A DNA stretch of 64,000 bases from Haliotis asinina (GCF_037392515.1 NC_090281.1:48522645-48586644), one strand, 5' to 3'. Counted from the first letter of the stretch, positions 23,230-34,775 are shown. Program-made: numbers and translations. Notes: generated by a model not told the origin, from the letters alone.

Positions 23230-23830
23230 TTACTTCAGCCAGTTCGTTATATCCACCAATTCGTAAAATGCGCAGATGGGTATAGCCGTCAATTCGTTAC
23301 ACCCGCCAACACGTTATAGCCGTCAGTTCGTTACACCTCCTAGCCCGTTATATTCATCAGTTTATTAAATTCGTCAACTTGTTATATCCGTCAGCTTGTT
23401 ATATCTGTCAGTACAACGTATCCATCAATTCGCTCCATCCGTCAGTTCAATGTTCGCTATATCCATCAGTTCGTTATATCTGTCAGTTCGCTACACCCGC
23501 CAGTTCGTTAAATCCACCAGTTTGTTACATCCATCAGTTCGTTGTATCCATCAATTCGCTATATCCATCAATTCGTTATATCTACCAGTTCGTTATATCC
23601 GTCAGTTGGTTATACCTGCCAGCTCGTTATATCCGTCAGTTCCTTATACGTGTATAAAGCGTTCGTTGTATCCGTCAGGTCGTTATGTCCATTAATTCGT
23701 TATATTCATCAGTTCGTTACACTCGCCAGTTCGTTATATCCACCATTTCCTCATATTCGTCAGTTCGCTATATTTATCAGTTCGTTAAATCCTTCAGCTG
23801 GTTATAAGCTTCGTTATATACGTAGCTTCC
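23230..23830. repeat. 17-bp minisatellite, about 33 copies
   Basis: Unit 'gttatatccgtcagttc' with variants. The 17-bp period shifts frame every copy, so the open frames through it are not genes. Confidence 0.92.
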
Positions 23831-24055
23831 CTATCTTATAAAGTAAGTAAATACTGTATGTGTATGTTAAATATAACAGTAAGACACGATTTACAAATAT
23901 TTATAGCAACGTTAGAAAGTTTATCTGTTTCGTGACAAGTATTACACCGGTTAGGACCTGCAGTCGTTTTGTAGTCTACAGTAAGTGGTCAGGAGATGAC
24001 CGGAACATAGCCTCAGGGTCAAGCGGAACAGTAATTTCTTGGAGAGGCATTTTAG

Positions 24056-24215
24056 AAGTTGGATCAGTAAGGAAGGATAACAATATATGGATAAACAGCT
24101 TGTTTATTACAGTGAGAGCGACGTTTCGGTGTCTATTCTAACTCTTGCTTTATAAAAGTGTTAGAACCTTAAACCTTAGGTCGCTCTCACTGTAATAGAA
24201 AAAAGTCGCCTAATA
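24056..24215. mobile_element. Foldback element end with 'gacgtttcgg' motif
   Basis: 'attacagtgagagcgac' (about 24095-24111) pairs with 'gtcgctctcactgtaat' (about 24180-24196), and 'ggataacaatat' near 24077 pairs with 'atattgttatcc' near 24213. The left arm reads 'aacagcttgtttattacagt' and then 'gcgacgtttcgg'. The same pattern recurs at 30435 and 31108. Confidence 0.7.
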
Positions 24216-24423
24216 TTGTTATCCTGTCATCCGACATGTGCAATAGTCTCATTTGCTGCTAAGGAAAACAGCTCATTACCGGATTCAACACAGTCACAAA
24301 CACTACCATTCGTCACCACTCGCCCCTTTCCGGAACCTCCAAGAAGACGGCTGGTCCCGGAATAACACGAGTTGGTCGCGAATTATTCTCTTCCTCATCT
24401 TCAGTACTGATACAGCCTCCGCG

Positions 24424-27400
24424 CTAGCTTGGGTTCACCAAACCTTTGAAGATGTCATATATCTGCATCACTCCTCCTCCGAATAATTCTGATCCAGCAG
24501 CAGCGACTCGGTCAACCTGTGCCGAAACGTCAACGTCATCAACGTCATCAACAGCACTGCCACCAACATCTTCACGTTAAAAGAGTGTGATGAGTGATTC
24601 AAAAAGAAGACATGTGAGTCATATTACTGAGAGCTATGGTCTCCAGTCTCCACTTGCATATCAGGTTCCAGTCATTTCTATTTCACTGAGCAACTGACTG
24701 GGCCTTTTTCACTGGACAACTGACTGGCCTTTTTCACTAAACAACTGACTGGCCTTTTTCACTGAACAATTGTCTGGCCTTTTTCACTGGACAACTGACT
24801 GGTCTTTTTCACTGGACAACTGACTGGCCTTTCTCATTGAACAACTGACTGGTCATTTTCATTGAACAACTGACTGGCCTTTTTCACTGGACAACTGACT
24901 GGCCTTTTTCACTGGACAACTGACTGGCCTTTTTCACTGAACAATTGAGTGGCCTTTTTCACTGAACAACTGACTGGCCTTTTTCACTGGACAGCTGACT
25001 GGCCCTTTTCACTGAACAGCTGACTGGCCGTTTTCACTGAACAACTGATTGGCCTCTGCAATCACAAGGAGGGGTAACGGACGGATACAACTGGTGAAAC
25101 AGATTCCGTAAACCTCTTTGGGAGCACCTTTCCTCATCATTATTAAATATTGATGTTTCTATATTCTTTGTACATGACTGCTACCGTTACATTGACACAA
25201 AGTCTAACAAATGCAAAACGAATATTACAGTTGGACGTTTGAAATAAATCGTTATCTGCAAAACAACTCAAGTTCGTAAACTTGAGTTAACTAAATTGTA
25301 TCGATCTACGTACGGAATCGTGATACAACCGTGATACAACCGTGATACAATCGTGATGCATACAGCCCAGGTCATAAGTCAGTTCAAGATAAGCAACTCT
25401 GGGCACGGAGAGGTTTTGAGTGGGTGACCGTTTGGGGCAGCTTGACCACAGAGAGTTTCTAGGTCTTTAGTCCTGCCCAGCAACGCAACACGCGATACAT
25501 CAGGTCTCGCCTTAGGCAAGTGAGTTTATTCAAGTGCTTCTGTTCAACCGTCAATGAAGAGGTACCCGGTGGGAACACTCAAACGACTGTTAACCTTCCA
25601 GCGCTGGCAGTTATCCGGGGTAATAATGCGCGTTATAATTAGCGCTTGAGCATTGCACAAGTATATGGAAACATGAGCCTGACACAGACAATCAACCTGA
25701 CCGCACCGTCCCGTTAGGCCCCTCCGAAGACACTTTGAAGACCGACTCTAACCCAGATGTCTAAATACTGGGAATTTTATATAATTACCCGTGGAGTCCA
25801 GGATTAGAATTGATCATGATCTTCAATGCTTGCTGTAAGAGGTGATTAATGGGATCGGGTGGTCAGGCTTGCAGACTCGGTCATCGCATCGATTGTATTG
25901 TCCAGTCTCGATTACTTACAGACCGCCACCACATAGCTAGGCCCTTATCCTCGAAACGTAGCCCTAACTATTCTTAACTTTGATCGTAGCCAATGTGTTA
26001 AGAATGGGCTTTAGAAGTTCGCAGGGCTACGAACGTTTCGAGACTAGCTAGTCTGGAGTGTTGCTGAGTGTGGCGTAAAACTAAACTATGTTGATGATGG
26101 TGTCATATGTTACCATGACAATTACCTGATCGCTCTGGCTCTTCCCATACCGACACCAAGAGGTGAAGTGTTCACAGTTGTACAGGACCAGATTGTAGCC
26201 GACTCGGCCAAGCCTGGAGGTTGCCCTCTCTACAATTTCATCAGGGGGATAAGGACTGTAAAAGGACAGAATCAAAGGAAGTGAACATGGTTGTTGTCGC
26301 TTTAGTAATGGTCAAGAAATATCGCACCAGAAATTGGCTCCACATAGTGTCCATGTAGCTGGGGAATCGAACTCATGTCTTCGGCGTGACGAGCGAACGC
26401 TTTAACCATTAAGCTACCCATACGACCAGATTTAAGCAATGGAGAAGGTAAGAGAAATGTATAATGCAAACACAGAGAAAAAGGTTAAATGGAAAGAGAA
26501 GATATGAGGAAGATACAAAGAAGGCAAAGTGAAGAATGAAGTTTAAAGAAGTAGAATGTTGGAGAAGAATGGTTAAGAACGAAAGAATGGTGAAAAAGAT
26601 GTGTGAAAAATAGGAGAAAAGACCTTTGTGTAAGACAAAGACTTAAATGTAGGACCAGCCCGACGGATTTACTGTTGGCTTTCAGAAGACACGTGTGACT
26701 ATATGTATTTTTTGGTTAAACGCATTGCCAGTGAGTGACTCAAGCCATGAAACTGACATATTAAACATAGATCGTCGATCGCAGTGACATGTGATGGGTG
26801 TTTTTTTGTTGTTGTTTGTTTGTCTGTTTGTTTGTTTGTTTGTTTGTTTGTTTGTTTGTTTTCTGTGCATTCGAGATAATACTCGGGCCAGAATATTTGT
26901 AAAAACACAAGGATAAACAATACAGAGATCAGTTGTGAATGTTGTTTTATGGTATAGAAGTATTTCAGTATGTTGCTTGTAACTAATGACTGGTTGGTTG
27001 GAGACCAATTCTCACCCAGATTTTCAAGGGGTGAGGCAAGCATGGGTAACTGAAGACCAATTCTAACCCTGATCTTCACAGAATGAGATAAGCATACGGT
27101 GCCTTCATTGACATATTGTAATGCCTACAAGTGTACTTAAAGGTATATGGACTTACTCCCATCTGTCGTCTTTGTCGTTGCTGACGTCAACCAGATCACC
27201 TTCAGCAACTTTCCAGAAACTGTCCTCTCTGACCTTCACGTCACTGGCGTTGTCGTTCATGTCACCCTCGCTTCCCGCAAGGTGAATCACACGACCTTCA
27301 CCTTCCAAGGTCAAAGAAAGACGAATGAGTGGCTAAATATCTTCATTATGAACAGTGAACAATATTCTTTCTGTAACAGGAATGCAAGCAAATGATGGAT

Positions 27401-28485
27401 CGGCACCAGACAGGCCAGTGTCTCATAACACAGGTAAATGTCCTCTTGGGGAAGCAAAATGATTAAAGCGTTCGCTCGTCATGCCTAAGACCCGGGTTCG
27501 AGTCCCCATATGGTACAATGAAACCCATTACTGGTGTACAACGCCGTGATATTGCTGGAGTAGTGGCGTAAAACAAAAATCACTCACTCACCCAACTGTC
27601 CTTCGCTTCACACATCAGAAACAATGGCGTAGCACATGGATATACAGAGTAAAAAACATGCCAATAATCATTTACATTATGAATGAGCGTAAAACTTGTT
27701 CCACTAAAATGTAGTTAAAGCCGTTCTGTTGAATGGATCAGCGTAAATCCTTCGAATCATCACAGGTTCAACAATGGATCTGCGTAAATCCTTCTAATTA
27801 ACACAGATTCAACACAACAACAAAATGGAGACTAAATATGAAATATTAAGGCATGTTTACTACATGCAGCCAGTGTAACTGCATTGTAACCAGAGGAAAA
27901 TGTGACTTTGAAAATGACTTTTGTTCCAAAAACCTTTCGCAAATAGCACAGCAACCAGGGTATCATATAGGCAGGAAATGCGTTCTGGCAAAAAACATGG
28001 CATTATATCGAGGGTGGGATTATAACCAGGGGCATTATGACCAGATTGCTCGGTACTTCAATAACCAAGCTAGCTCGTTAACTTTAGGAATGACTCCTGT
28101 GGCCATTTCATTGCCGATTTCTAAACTTATAATTACTGGTTTTATAAATTTATATAACATCCTAAGTTCTACATCGTGTTTGACATCATTCAGATGTCGT
28201 GACGTGATAGCAAAAACCTCTACCTATGTATATTGCCCAGTGACAATAGAGTCCACGGTCAAACTTCAGCATGTCTCCCGGTTTGGCTTTAGCTAGTGTC
28301 TCCTCATTGTGTTCTTTGATCCTTGCAGCGCGAGCCAGCTTCTCCTCGGCCGTCTCTTTCACTCGTTTGTGAGACAACGTCTCTCCGTTGTGCGTCTTCG
28401 TGCCTTTAATGTCAGACAGCGTCTCTCCCTTGTGTTTCCTCGTCTCTGTAGGGTTGGACACTGTCTTCTTTTTACGTGTAAACAT
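24424..28485 (-). CDS. LRAT-domain protein B (PLAAT-like), 4 exons, 209 aa
   Basis: Exons 28485-28224, 27301-27157 and 26255-26126 have GT/AG introns with the same phases (1, 2, 0) as LRAT gene A. The proposed exon 4 is 24516-24424. ATG 28483-28485 has an in-frame TAA two codons upstream. Active-site residues are all present: His82 in 'YCHWAIYIG', His94 in 'VIHLAG' and Cys163 in 'NCEHF', with 'YPPDEIVERA' before it. The N-terminus is extended by about 65 charged residues with a repeated 'GETLS' motif that gene A lacks. The proposed last exon starts with V after 'SDQ', exactly as in gene A. It reads 'VDRVAAAGSELFGGG...' and stops after 30 residues, without a clear membrane helix. That exon lies 1.6 kb away across a minisatellite and a nested SINE, and is less certain than the rest. 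Function: thiol acyltransferase/phospholipase type, substrate unknown. Confidence 0.85.
24655..25060. repeat. 25-bp minisatellite in LRAT-B intron 3
   Basis: About 15 copies of 'ggcctttttcactggacaac' + 'tgact'. Variants alternate 'ctggaca', 'ctgaaca' and 'attgaaca'. Confidence 0.92.
25790..26085 (-). mobile_element. SINE family 1 interrupted by a small foldback element
   Basis: Minus-strand SINE 1 runs from 'gtggagtccaggattagaat' (25795) to 'ccgccaccacatagctagg' (25923-25941) and resumes at 'tctggagtgttgctgagtgt' (26051). Between the two parts, 25942-26043 is a hairpin: 'cctcgaaacgtagccct' pairs with 'agggctacgaacgtttcgag'. A short duplicated 'tagctag' flanks it, consistent with a target-site duplication. 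Confidence 0.75.
26315..26425 (-). mobile_element. tRNA-headed SINE (family 2), head only
   Basis: The plus strand reads 'ggggaatcgaactcatgtct' and 'cgaacgctttaaccattaag', the reverse complement of the box B and box A regions. It lies just before exon 3 of LRAT gene B on the plus-coordinate side. Confidence 0.75.
26814..26864. repeat. (GTTT)n microsatellite
   Basis: About 12 units of 'gttt' with one 'gtct' interruption, inside LRAT-B intron 2. Confidence 0.9.
27000..27090 (+). repeat. Two SINE 1 tail units
   Basis: 'gaccaattctcacccagatt' and 'gaccaattctaaccctgatc' are two copies of the tail unit that is amplified at 19380-19810 and 45560-45800. No SINE body precedes them. Confidence 0.65.
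27450..27595 (+). mobile_element. tRNA-headed SINE (family 2) in LRAT-B intron 1
   Basis: Head 'gattaaagcgttcgctcgtc', B box 'gggttcgagtccccatatgg', body 'cgccgtgatattgctggagt', tail 'gtggcgtaaaacaaaaatca' and 'ctcactca'. Confidence 0.85.
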
Positions 28486-29004
28486 GTCTTAAGACCTGGG
28501 TCAAATAACACAAACACAAGCTGAAATGTCGTCCACGTACACATTTTAAACTAACACACAACTCGTACCTAACATGACACATGTGGTCTCACCATAGGCA
28601 GGTGAGTTTCTTCAAAAAAGAAGAAAATGGGTACCCGTTGAGATAAGTCATGGGACTATTAAGCTTCTAGCGCCTCGTAGGCAGCATGGGTTATCCGGAA
28701 TAATAATACAGATTGTAATCAGATTGTAGCGTTTTGTGCATGCCCCTCCGTGGTGTGGAATTCAGTGCATTAGAAATGCCCTTATTATTGACTTTTTCAA
28801 CTTTTTTGTCATGGTGTCCGTCATGGGAGAAACATATTCATAAAGTCAGTCACTGTATTGTGTAGTCAAGACTTTTTAGAATATTCATATATGGTGTGAT
28901 ATATCGAGAATTTCACCAACCGTTTTGTTAAACGGCCAAACCACACTTGTACATTTCATGACGGTACTTGTGTAATACTTACCTGCACAAAAAAAGGAAA
29001 AAAG
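28486..29004. other. Upstream flank of LRAT gene B
   Basis: Expected promoter and 5' UTR. A piece near 28587-28700 ('caccataggcaggtgagttt') resembles a segment near 25505, so it is probably repeat-derived. No TATA box assigned. Confidence 0.35.
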
Positions 29005-29142
29005 AGCTCGCTCGTCACACGTGTACAGTTCGATTCCCCACATGGGCACAGTGTGTGAAGCCAATATCTGGTGTCCCCCGCCGTGATATTGCGAGAATAT
29101 TGCTAAGAGGATCGTAAACCATATTCACTCTCTCACCCATGA
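29005..29142 (+). mobile_element. tRNA-headed SINE (family 2)
   Basis: 'gctcgctcgtcacacgtgta', B box 'agttcgattccccacatggg', body 'cccgccgtgatattgcgaga', tail near 'cactctctcaccc'. The A-box half is lost. Confidence 0.8.
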
Positions 29143-30400
29143 AGCGTGTGTAAACCAGTGATCCTATGATTGTGAAAGACTAACAGATCATAACAACGCA
29201 TGGTATGGAATGGTCTTTAATGTATACTCCCTGAAACAATTGAGGGAACACCTAAAAGTACAAGTGTCCCCCTATTCGTTTCCATATGTATATCAAAGTA
29301 TCCATACCATATACGTTGTTATGCTACCTTACTTCTAAATGCATTTGAATATCAAATCATTTGAAGTTGTCTCCCTTTGGCCACTGACAATTTCACCGCA
29401 TTGTTTAGTTAATTGCGAGAATTGAGAGCGAATGGGGTGAATCAACCGTCTTCTTGGACAATATTTCATCGTTATGTGGCCATGGTGTATACCGTCAATA
29501 TCGACCTTTTCATCACTGTCCTGTATTTTTTATTTGGTGGTAGCATTTAGGTCATGCTGTACGGATCGCCTGTATCATACCGGCGAGTGGCATGTAGTGA
29601 CATATCACCCCCCAACACAACATTCAAAGATACGAATCGTGACTTGACGTGCTTGATCAACTGTATGTCTCCTCCAAAAGCAGTAAAACGATCACAAGAC
29701 TCATGTGTGTTTCTCGTGACGTCAGTAGATAACGTACATCCCAGCTAACCATACATACCTTGTACACCTCACAGATTTGCGTTTCGACATCAGATCCCAC
29801 CGCTCTACAGCCCCGGCTGACAGCGCTCGCTATCTTCTGTTACAGCCTAGCGTGACGACAGTACGCTAAACATAAACAGTCCGAGGTACTACATCTCTTG
29901 TTCGTCTATTCAGATTGATCAATACAGCTAGGAGACGTCAATAACGATCAATACACCCATTGACTTAGGACTCACCCGAGTAGTTCCGAGTGCACATTGT
30001 CAGTCGTGAGTCTAACCGGTTTATTGTGTACGGTTTATTTCAGATGAACGATTAGTGTGCAAAGTACTTTCAAAAGGTCATGAAATAACGATTCTGTTCA
30101 TATTACGTCAGCATAATGAGCTATATGACTTTGCATGCATGGGAACATTTGATTAATTTGCGCCATATGCGCTATATCACAGATAAACATCTGCGTCTGG
30201 ATGTGAACATGAAACTATACGCGTCCATAAAATATGTGTGCATTGTGTCCTGTTGTAAACTGGTTTTATCTTCACACTTGTGAAAGCGCTAAAAGATATA
30301 ATTACTTACATATACTTGTCTTCGGAAGTTAAGACTCGCTTATCATGCTCACTATATGTTATGTATATATGGTTACATCGAAGCCTGATTTCTCCACTAA
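29143..30400. other. Unannotated intergenic stretch
   Basis: No exon, RNA or repeat could be supported. Confidence 0.4.
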
Positions 30401-30404
30401 CTTG

Positions 30405-30625
30405 GGGAAAGAAGAGCCAGATTTATGGACGCCAGCTTCTTTATTATTTTAACACGACGTTTCGGAGCGTATGCTTGCTCCTTCATCAGGTCCATCACCT
30501 CATCAGGTCCATCACCTCACCAGGTCCATCACCTCACCAGGTCCATCACCTCATCAGGTCCATCACCTCATCAGGTCCATCACCTGATGAAGGAACAAGC
30601 ATACGCGCCGAAACGTCGTGTGTTA
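30405..30625. mobile_element. Foldback element enclosing 17-bp tandem repeats
   Basis: 'cgacgtttcggagcgtatgc' (30454-30473) pairs with 'gcatacgcgccgaaacgtcg' (30599-30618). The arms are about 39 bp with two mismatches. The loop holds about six copies of 'catcaggtccatcacct'. The outer flank 'cagcttctttattattttaa' resembles the elements at 24090 and 31108. Confidence 0.8.
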
Positions 30626-30629
30626 TTCA

Positions 30630-31080
30630 AAGATTTAACTTGGGGAAACCAACTGCAAACTTTAGTTTAATTGCACGAGGATCATGTGTCAAACTGCTAA
30701 ACAACGTGCAAATATCGTGCATGTGAACAGCTGCCATGTGGTGTAATGTATTGTTAACAGTTCGCCAATTTTCACAGATTTTCATCATTTACTGAACTCA
30801 CGGCAGTAATCCTTTCATCAATAATCTTTTATTTTTACAATACATCAGTTCATGTGTAAACAGGACCTTTAAACAGTATGGATATTTAAAGATTTACCTA
30901 AGAACAGTTGCTTAAATAAGTGGGTATATTTACACTAGTGAGTCTAAAGTAGTATTTACTTACTTTTAGTCCTAGGTTGTATGTGACATCGTATGGTTAA
31001 CGTCAACGCCGAATATCACCATATCAAAATGTGTGATCTTGTGCATCAACCAAAATGAGTATCTTGTTTGGGTGGCATGT
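30630..31080. other. Unannotated stretch
   Basis: Nothing supportable. Confidence 0.35.
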
Positions 31081-31082
31081 TT

Positions 31083-31465
31083 AGAAGTTGGTGAAGCAGA
31101 TGGATGAACAGCTTATTTATCCTGATGATGCGACGTTTCTATACATATTCCTATATCGTTGTCAGGCAGGTATACTTGTATCGTTGTCAGGCAGGTATAC
31201 TTGTATCGTTGTCAGGCAGGTATACTTGTATCGTTGTCAGGCAGGTATACTTGTATCGTTGTCAAGCAAGTAAACTTGTATGGTTGTCAAGCAAGTAAAC
31301 TTGTATGGTTGTCAGTCAAGTATACTTGCATCGTCGTCAAGCAGTTATACTTGTATCATCGTCAAGCAAGTATACTGATGTCGTGAAGCAAGTATAGTTG
31401 TATCATTGTCAAGCAAGTATAGTTGATTCGTTGTCAACAAGTACAGTTGTATCGTTGTCAAGCAA
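31083..31465. mobile_element. Related element with 25-bp tandem repeats
   Basis: Starts 'agaagttggtgaagcagatg' and 'gaacagcttatttatcctga', then 'tgcgacgtttc', as at 24056. It is followed by about 12 copies of 'gtatacttgtatcgttgtca' + 'ggcag', diverging to the right. The closing inverted arm was not found. Confidence 0.65.
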
Positions 31466-31985
31466 ATTATTGTCCAAACAGAGATTCGAACCCCTGTGAC
31501 ATGGACAATGTGATATCGTTCAATAACTGTCACACATCTAATTACCCTCAACTGATGTACCACGTGAACATGAAATGCCGACAGCCACATATTTGCAAAC
31601 ATGCATAAAGATTCAAAACGACAAAAAGGTCTGAAAACATCTGTATGACAAGAGTGATGGTTTCAACTTGCTTTTCTCTTCCTGTTAAACAATATTCCTT
31701 CATCGGCAGTCTTTGACATTGCTCAGAATTTATTTGATCAAGGGTCAAACATCCAAAATCTCAGACAAAACAATAGTGGGAATGTGATAGTAGGCAAATT
31801 ACACAAATCTGTGAGAAACAATAACGTCGGATGCAGTTACCCATTGTATCTTGGACCATACACTCCCGATGTTCAGATGAACATTTTACACGCGTGTGGA
31901 CTGGTAACATCACTAGGGTCGGATACCGTTTCGGCTACACATACGAGCAGTATCACCGTCATCTCTCTCGGTTCAGTAACACATA
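31466..31985. other. Unannotated stretch with a box B-like motif
   Basis: On the minus strand 'caggggttcgaatctctgtt' (about 31475-31497) resembles a tRNA T-arm. No tRNA fold could be built, so it is probably a SINE remnant. Nothing else is recognised. Confidence 0.3.
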
Positions 31986-32125
31986 ATGTGGTCGAAATTG
32001 TAAATCAACTCTTCCCAAATTGTAAATCAACACTGCCTAAATTGTAAACCAACACTGCCTAAATTGTAAATCAAATCTGCCTAGATTATAAATCAACACT
32101 GCCTAGATTGTAAATCAACACTGCC
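31986..32125. repeat. 22-bp tandem repeat, about 6 copies
   Basis: Unit 'aaattgtaaatcaacactgc' + 'ct' with small variants. Confidence 0.85.
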
Positions 32126-32223
32126 TCTGACAGATATTCCTTGTGGATGTGGAGAGGGTTTTGTCGATTTTGTTAACCTTTTTAACCTTAGTTTATAAAC
32201 TAAGTTCCTTCACATGGTCAGAG

Positions 32224-32330
32224 GGGCGGAGGGGTAGCCGAAATGGTTAAGGCGTCCACATGGGTACAATGTTTGAAGCCCATATCTGACGTTCCCCGCT
32301 GGAATATCGTTAAAAGTCTAATCACTCACA
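32224..32330 (+). mobile_element. Internally deleted tRNA-headed SINE (family 2)
   Basis: The head 'ggggtagccgaaatggttaa' joins directly to 'ccacatgggtacaatgtttg', so the stretch before box B is missing. The body continues 'cgttccccgctggaatatcg'. Confidence 0.75.
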
Positions 32331-33120
32331 AGGTGAAAACATCAGTAGTCTACTCACTCACAAGGCGAAAACATTAGTAGTTGACGCAAGTTCATACGAC
32401 ATTCTCACAGTGTCAATTTATGAAGCACAGAATAGTGTAATTTGATGCCACCAATATTATTTTAATATCAGTTTCAGCGTGAAGCAATATTCGGCATGAA
32501 CATGATAGATGAATGTGAATTAAATTTTCAGTCATGATATTAACGTGTTATATGGAGTGAAATGTGTCAAAGCTGTAACTGACTGACTGACTGATTGACT
32601 GGTCTTGCGATTTGCGTAGGTCGATACTCGTGCTGTTATGGGACAGGGAGACCATTTCTTTACCTTCGGGTTTATAGAACTTTTGCGATCCCAGATTTGC
32701 AAGGACATATGTGTGCACGCTCAGTTCGAATGTTTTGTGTTGGTAAAATGATACAAACAAATGGTGTTCAAATGAAGCGTTGTGAACAGTACAATGTTGC
32801 TTAATATATCATGTGCTTTTTAAACGTAACTGACAAAATCTGAACGCTATTGTCTTCGCGAAGTAGGTGTAATGCTGCGCATAGAAATGCGTCCCAAGTT
32901 TCCAGACAGTTTCCAACACAATATTATCTCCAAGACGTAAACAGAAGGGACGTCACGGCAACAAGACAACCATATTCAGTTGGTGCATGACAGCAATAGC
33001 TACATTTACAGCTCGGGCAATTGATACAGTTAAGTGCACAACCATGGCCAACAATTTGGGACAACTTAAATCTTTTGTGCCATAATGGTTAGATCCGCCC
33101 AAGTTGGTTGGCGTGTTGTT
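32331..33120. other. Unannotated stretch
   Basis: No exon, RNA or clear repeat supported apart from (TGAC)n-like 'gactgactgactgattgact' near 32580. Confidence 0.4.
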
Positions 33121-33123
33121 TAA

Positions 33124-33310
33124 GGACGCACTCAGCACTATTCCAGATCCATCGGGTTGGGTGGGGTGGGATGGGATGAGGGGTGTGCCTGGGGCAAGTC
33201 TGGACCAAATAACCTAGTGATGAACAACACTGGCATCGATCTGCGCAATTGGGATACGATACCATGTCTGGCTATCCGGTCCTGTCAGTCGCCTCTTAAA
33301 AGCACGGTTT
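33124..33310 (+). mobile_element. Diverged SINE family 1 copy
   Basis: 'cgcactcagcactattccag' is followed by a G/T-rich insertion and then 'catcgatctgcgcaattggg' and 'ggtcctgtcagtcgcctctt'. Several internal segments are lost. Confidence 0.75.
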
Positions 33311-33691
33311 TGGCATAGACAGTAGCTGACGTTCACAGACTTAGTAAGACTTGCTTACATCCGCTCAGATGGTTGTGCAAGTAAGACCTGCTTACATCCG
33401 CTCTGATGGTTGTGCAAAATTCGATGACCTTCACAGGAAGGTTATAGCAACGCTTTGTAACTCAATGTCAAGGGCGTAACGTCTGTCCGTTGTACAAGTT
33501 ATATCATAACATTGGTTTTCTATGTGTTAACTAACATGAATATTTTACTTATATTTTCCATGCACACACAAAGAAAAGAAACGCCTGTGTATGCACTCAA
33601 GTTTCTAGATTTAAAAAAAACAACGCAATTAACGTGTTCAGGATATGTCGGAAAAGCTTAACTTTATTAAACAGTTTCCCATTATAAAGGA

Positions 33692-33962
33692 GTGAGTGAA
33701 TGAGTTTAGTTTTATGCCGCACTCAGCAATATTCCAGGTACATGGCGGTGGTCTGTAAATAATCGAGTCTGGACCAGACAATCCAGTGATCAACAACATG
33801 AGCATCGATCTGCACAATTGGGAACCGATGACATGTGTCAACCAAGTCAGCAAGCCTGCCCACCCGATCCCGTTAGTCGCCTTTTACGACAAGCATAATC
33901 GCCCTTTTCGGCAAGCATCGGTTGCTGAAGGCCTATTCTACCCCGGGGCCTTCACGGGTCCA
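33692..33962 (+). mobile_element. Full-length SINE family 1
   Basis: Best copy in the window. It runs from 'gtgagtgaatgagtttagtt' through 'ggtctgtaaataatcgagtc' and 'catcgatctgcacaattggg' to 'ctaccccggggccttcacgg'. It may be flanked by the short direct repeat 'cattataaag' (33680-33689 and 33961-33970), which would be its target-site duplication. Confidence 0.92.
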
Positions 33963-34149
33963 TTATAAAGAAAGTACTAGTGTATCATTCATTGTTTTAG
34001 CTGTGCATGTATTTGTTGAATGTATTTATTGTTTGTTATGTATTGTCCATGCGTCTGCCACCTTTATATACTGAATAAATGAATGGAATGAGATGGAACA
34101 ACGCCGACGACAGGATTAGAAATAGCCCCTAACACTGGCTCTATTGCCA

Positions 34150-34775
34150 TAAACTTTGACTCGCATTTGGAAGAACATCCAACAAGCAATTATTTGGTGT
34201 CTTCAATTCCCACCGCTGTATGTCCGGGGGTTCGACGTCCGGTTTGACTTGTTTGTGCTTGTTGGTTTACCTGTACCATACTCACCTAGCAAGAGGCCTA
34301 CATGGTTGTCCTCCAACACTAATGTGACACTACGTGATACAACTAGAATACTTTTCAAAGAGGCATTAAACTCAACTCACTCCCCGTTTCTTGTGTCCAC
34401 GGCAGTGGTATTGCTTCAATACTGCTAAAAGCGGCGTAAGATCAAACTCACTCACTCAGGTCACTCACTCACTCACTCCAGTGTATCAATTATGGTCAAT
34501 CATAAGGTCGGCTAATTAAAGATGCATTAAGAAGTTCAGAATGTATTTGATTTTATTAACTTTATATGAAGCACAGAAACTCGTTTCCTTTAATATTAGT
34601 GGTTTAATAAGTTAAACAGTAATGTTTCCTCTATGATTGCATTGAAATCAGTATCCTCTGGATAACATAATCGTTACGTTATAGGTGATCCATATATTAC
34701 AATTATCGCAAGGTTATATGCATAACGTTGATTTCAGCCCTTTTGGGATTTGACTGAATACAAGTGATATCTGTA
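34150..34775. other. Intergenic with a degenerate SINE-like tail
   Basis: Ends in 'aaaagcggcgtaagatcaaa' and (CACT)n near 34425-34475, a tail like those of the family 2 SINEs. The head is too diverged to call. The rest is unannotated. Confidence 0.4.

Noticed and set aside
23379..23841. Overlapping frames rich in 'YPSVRYI' type repeats
   Set aside because: 17-bp repeats read in rotating frames; no gene evidence.
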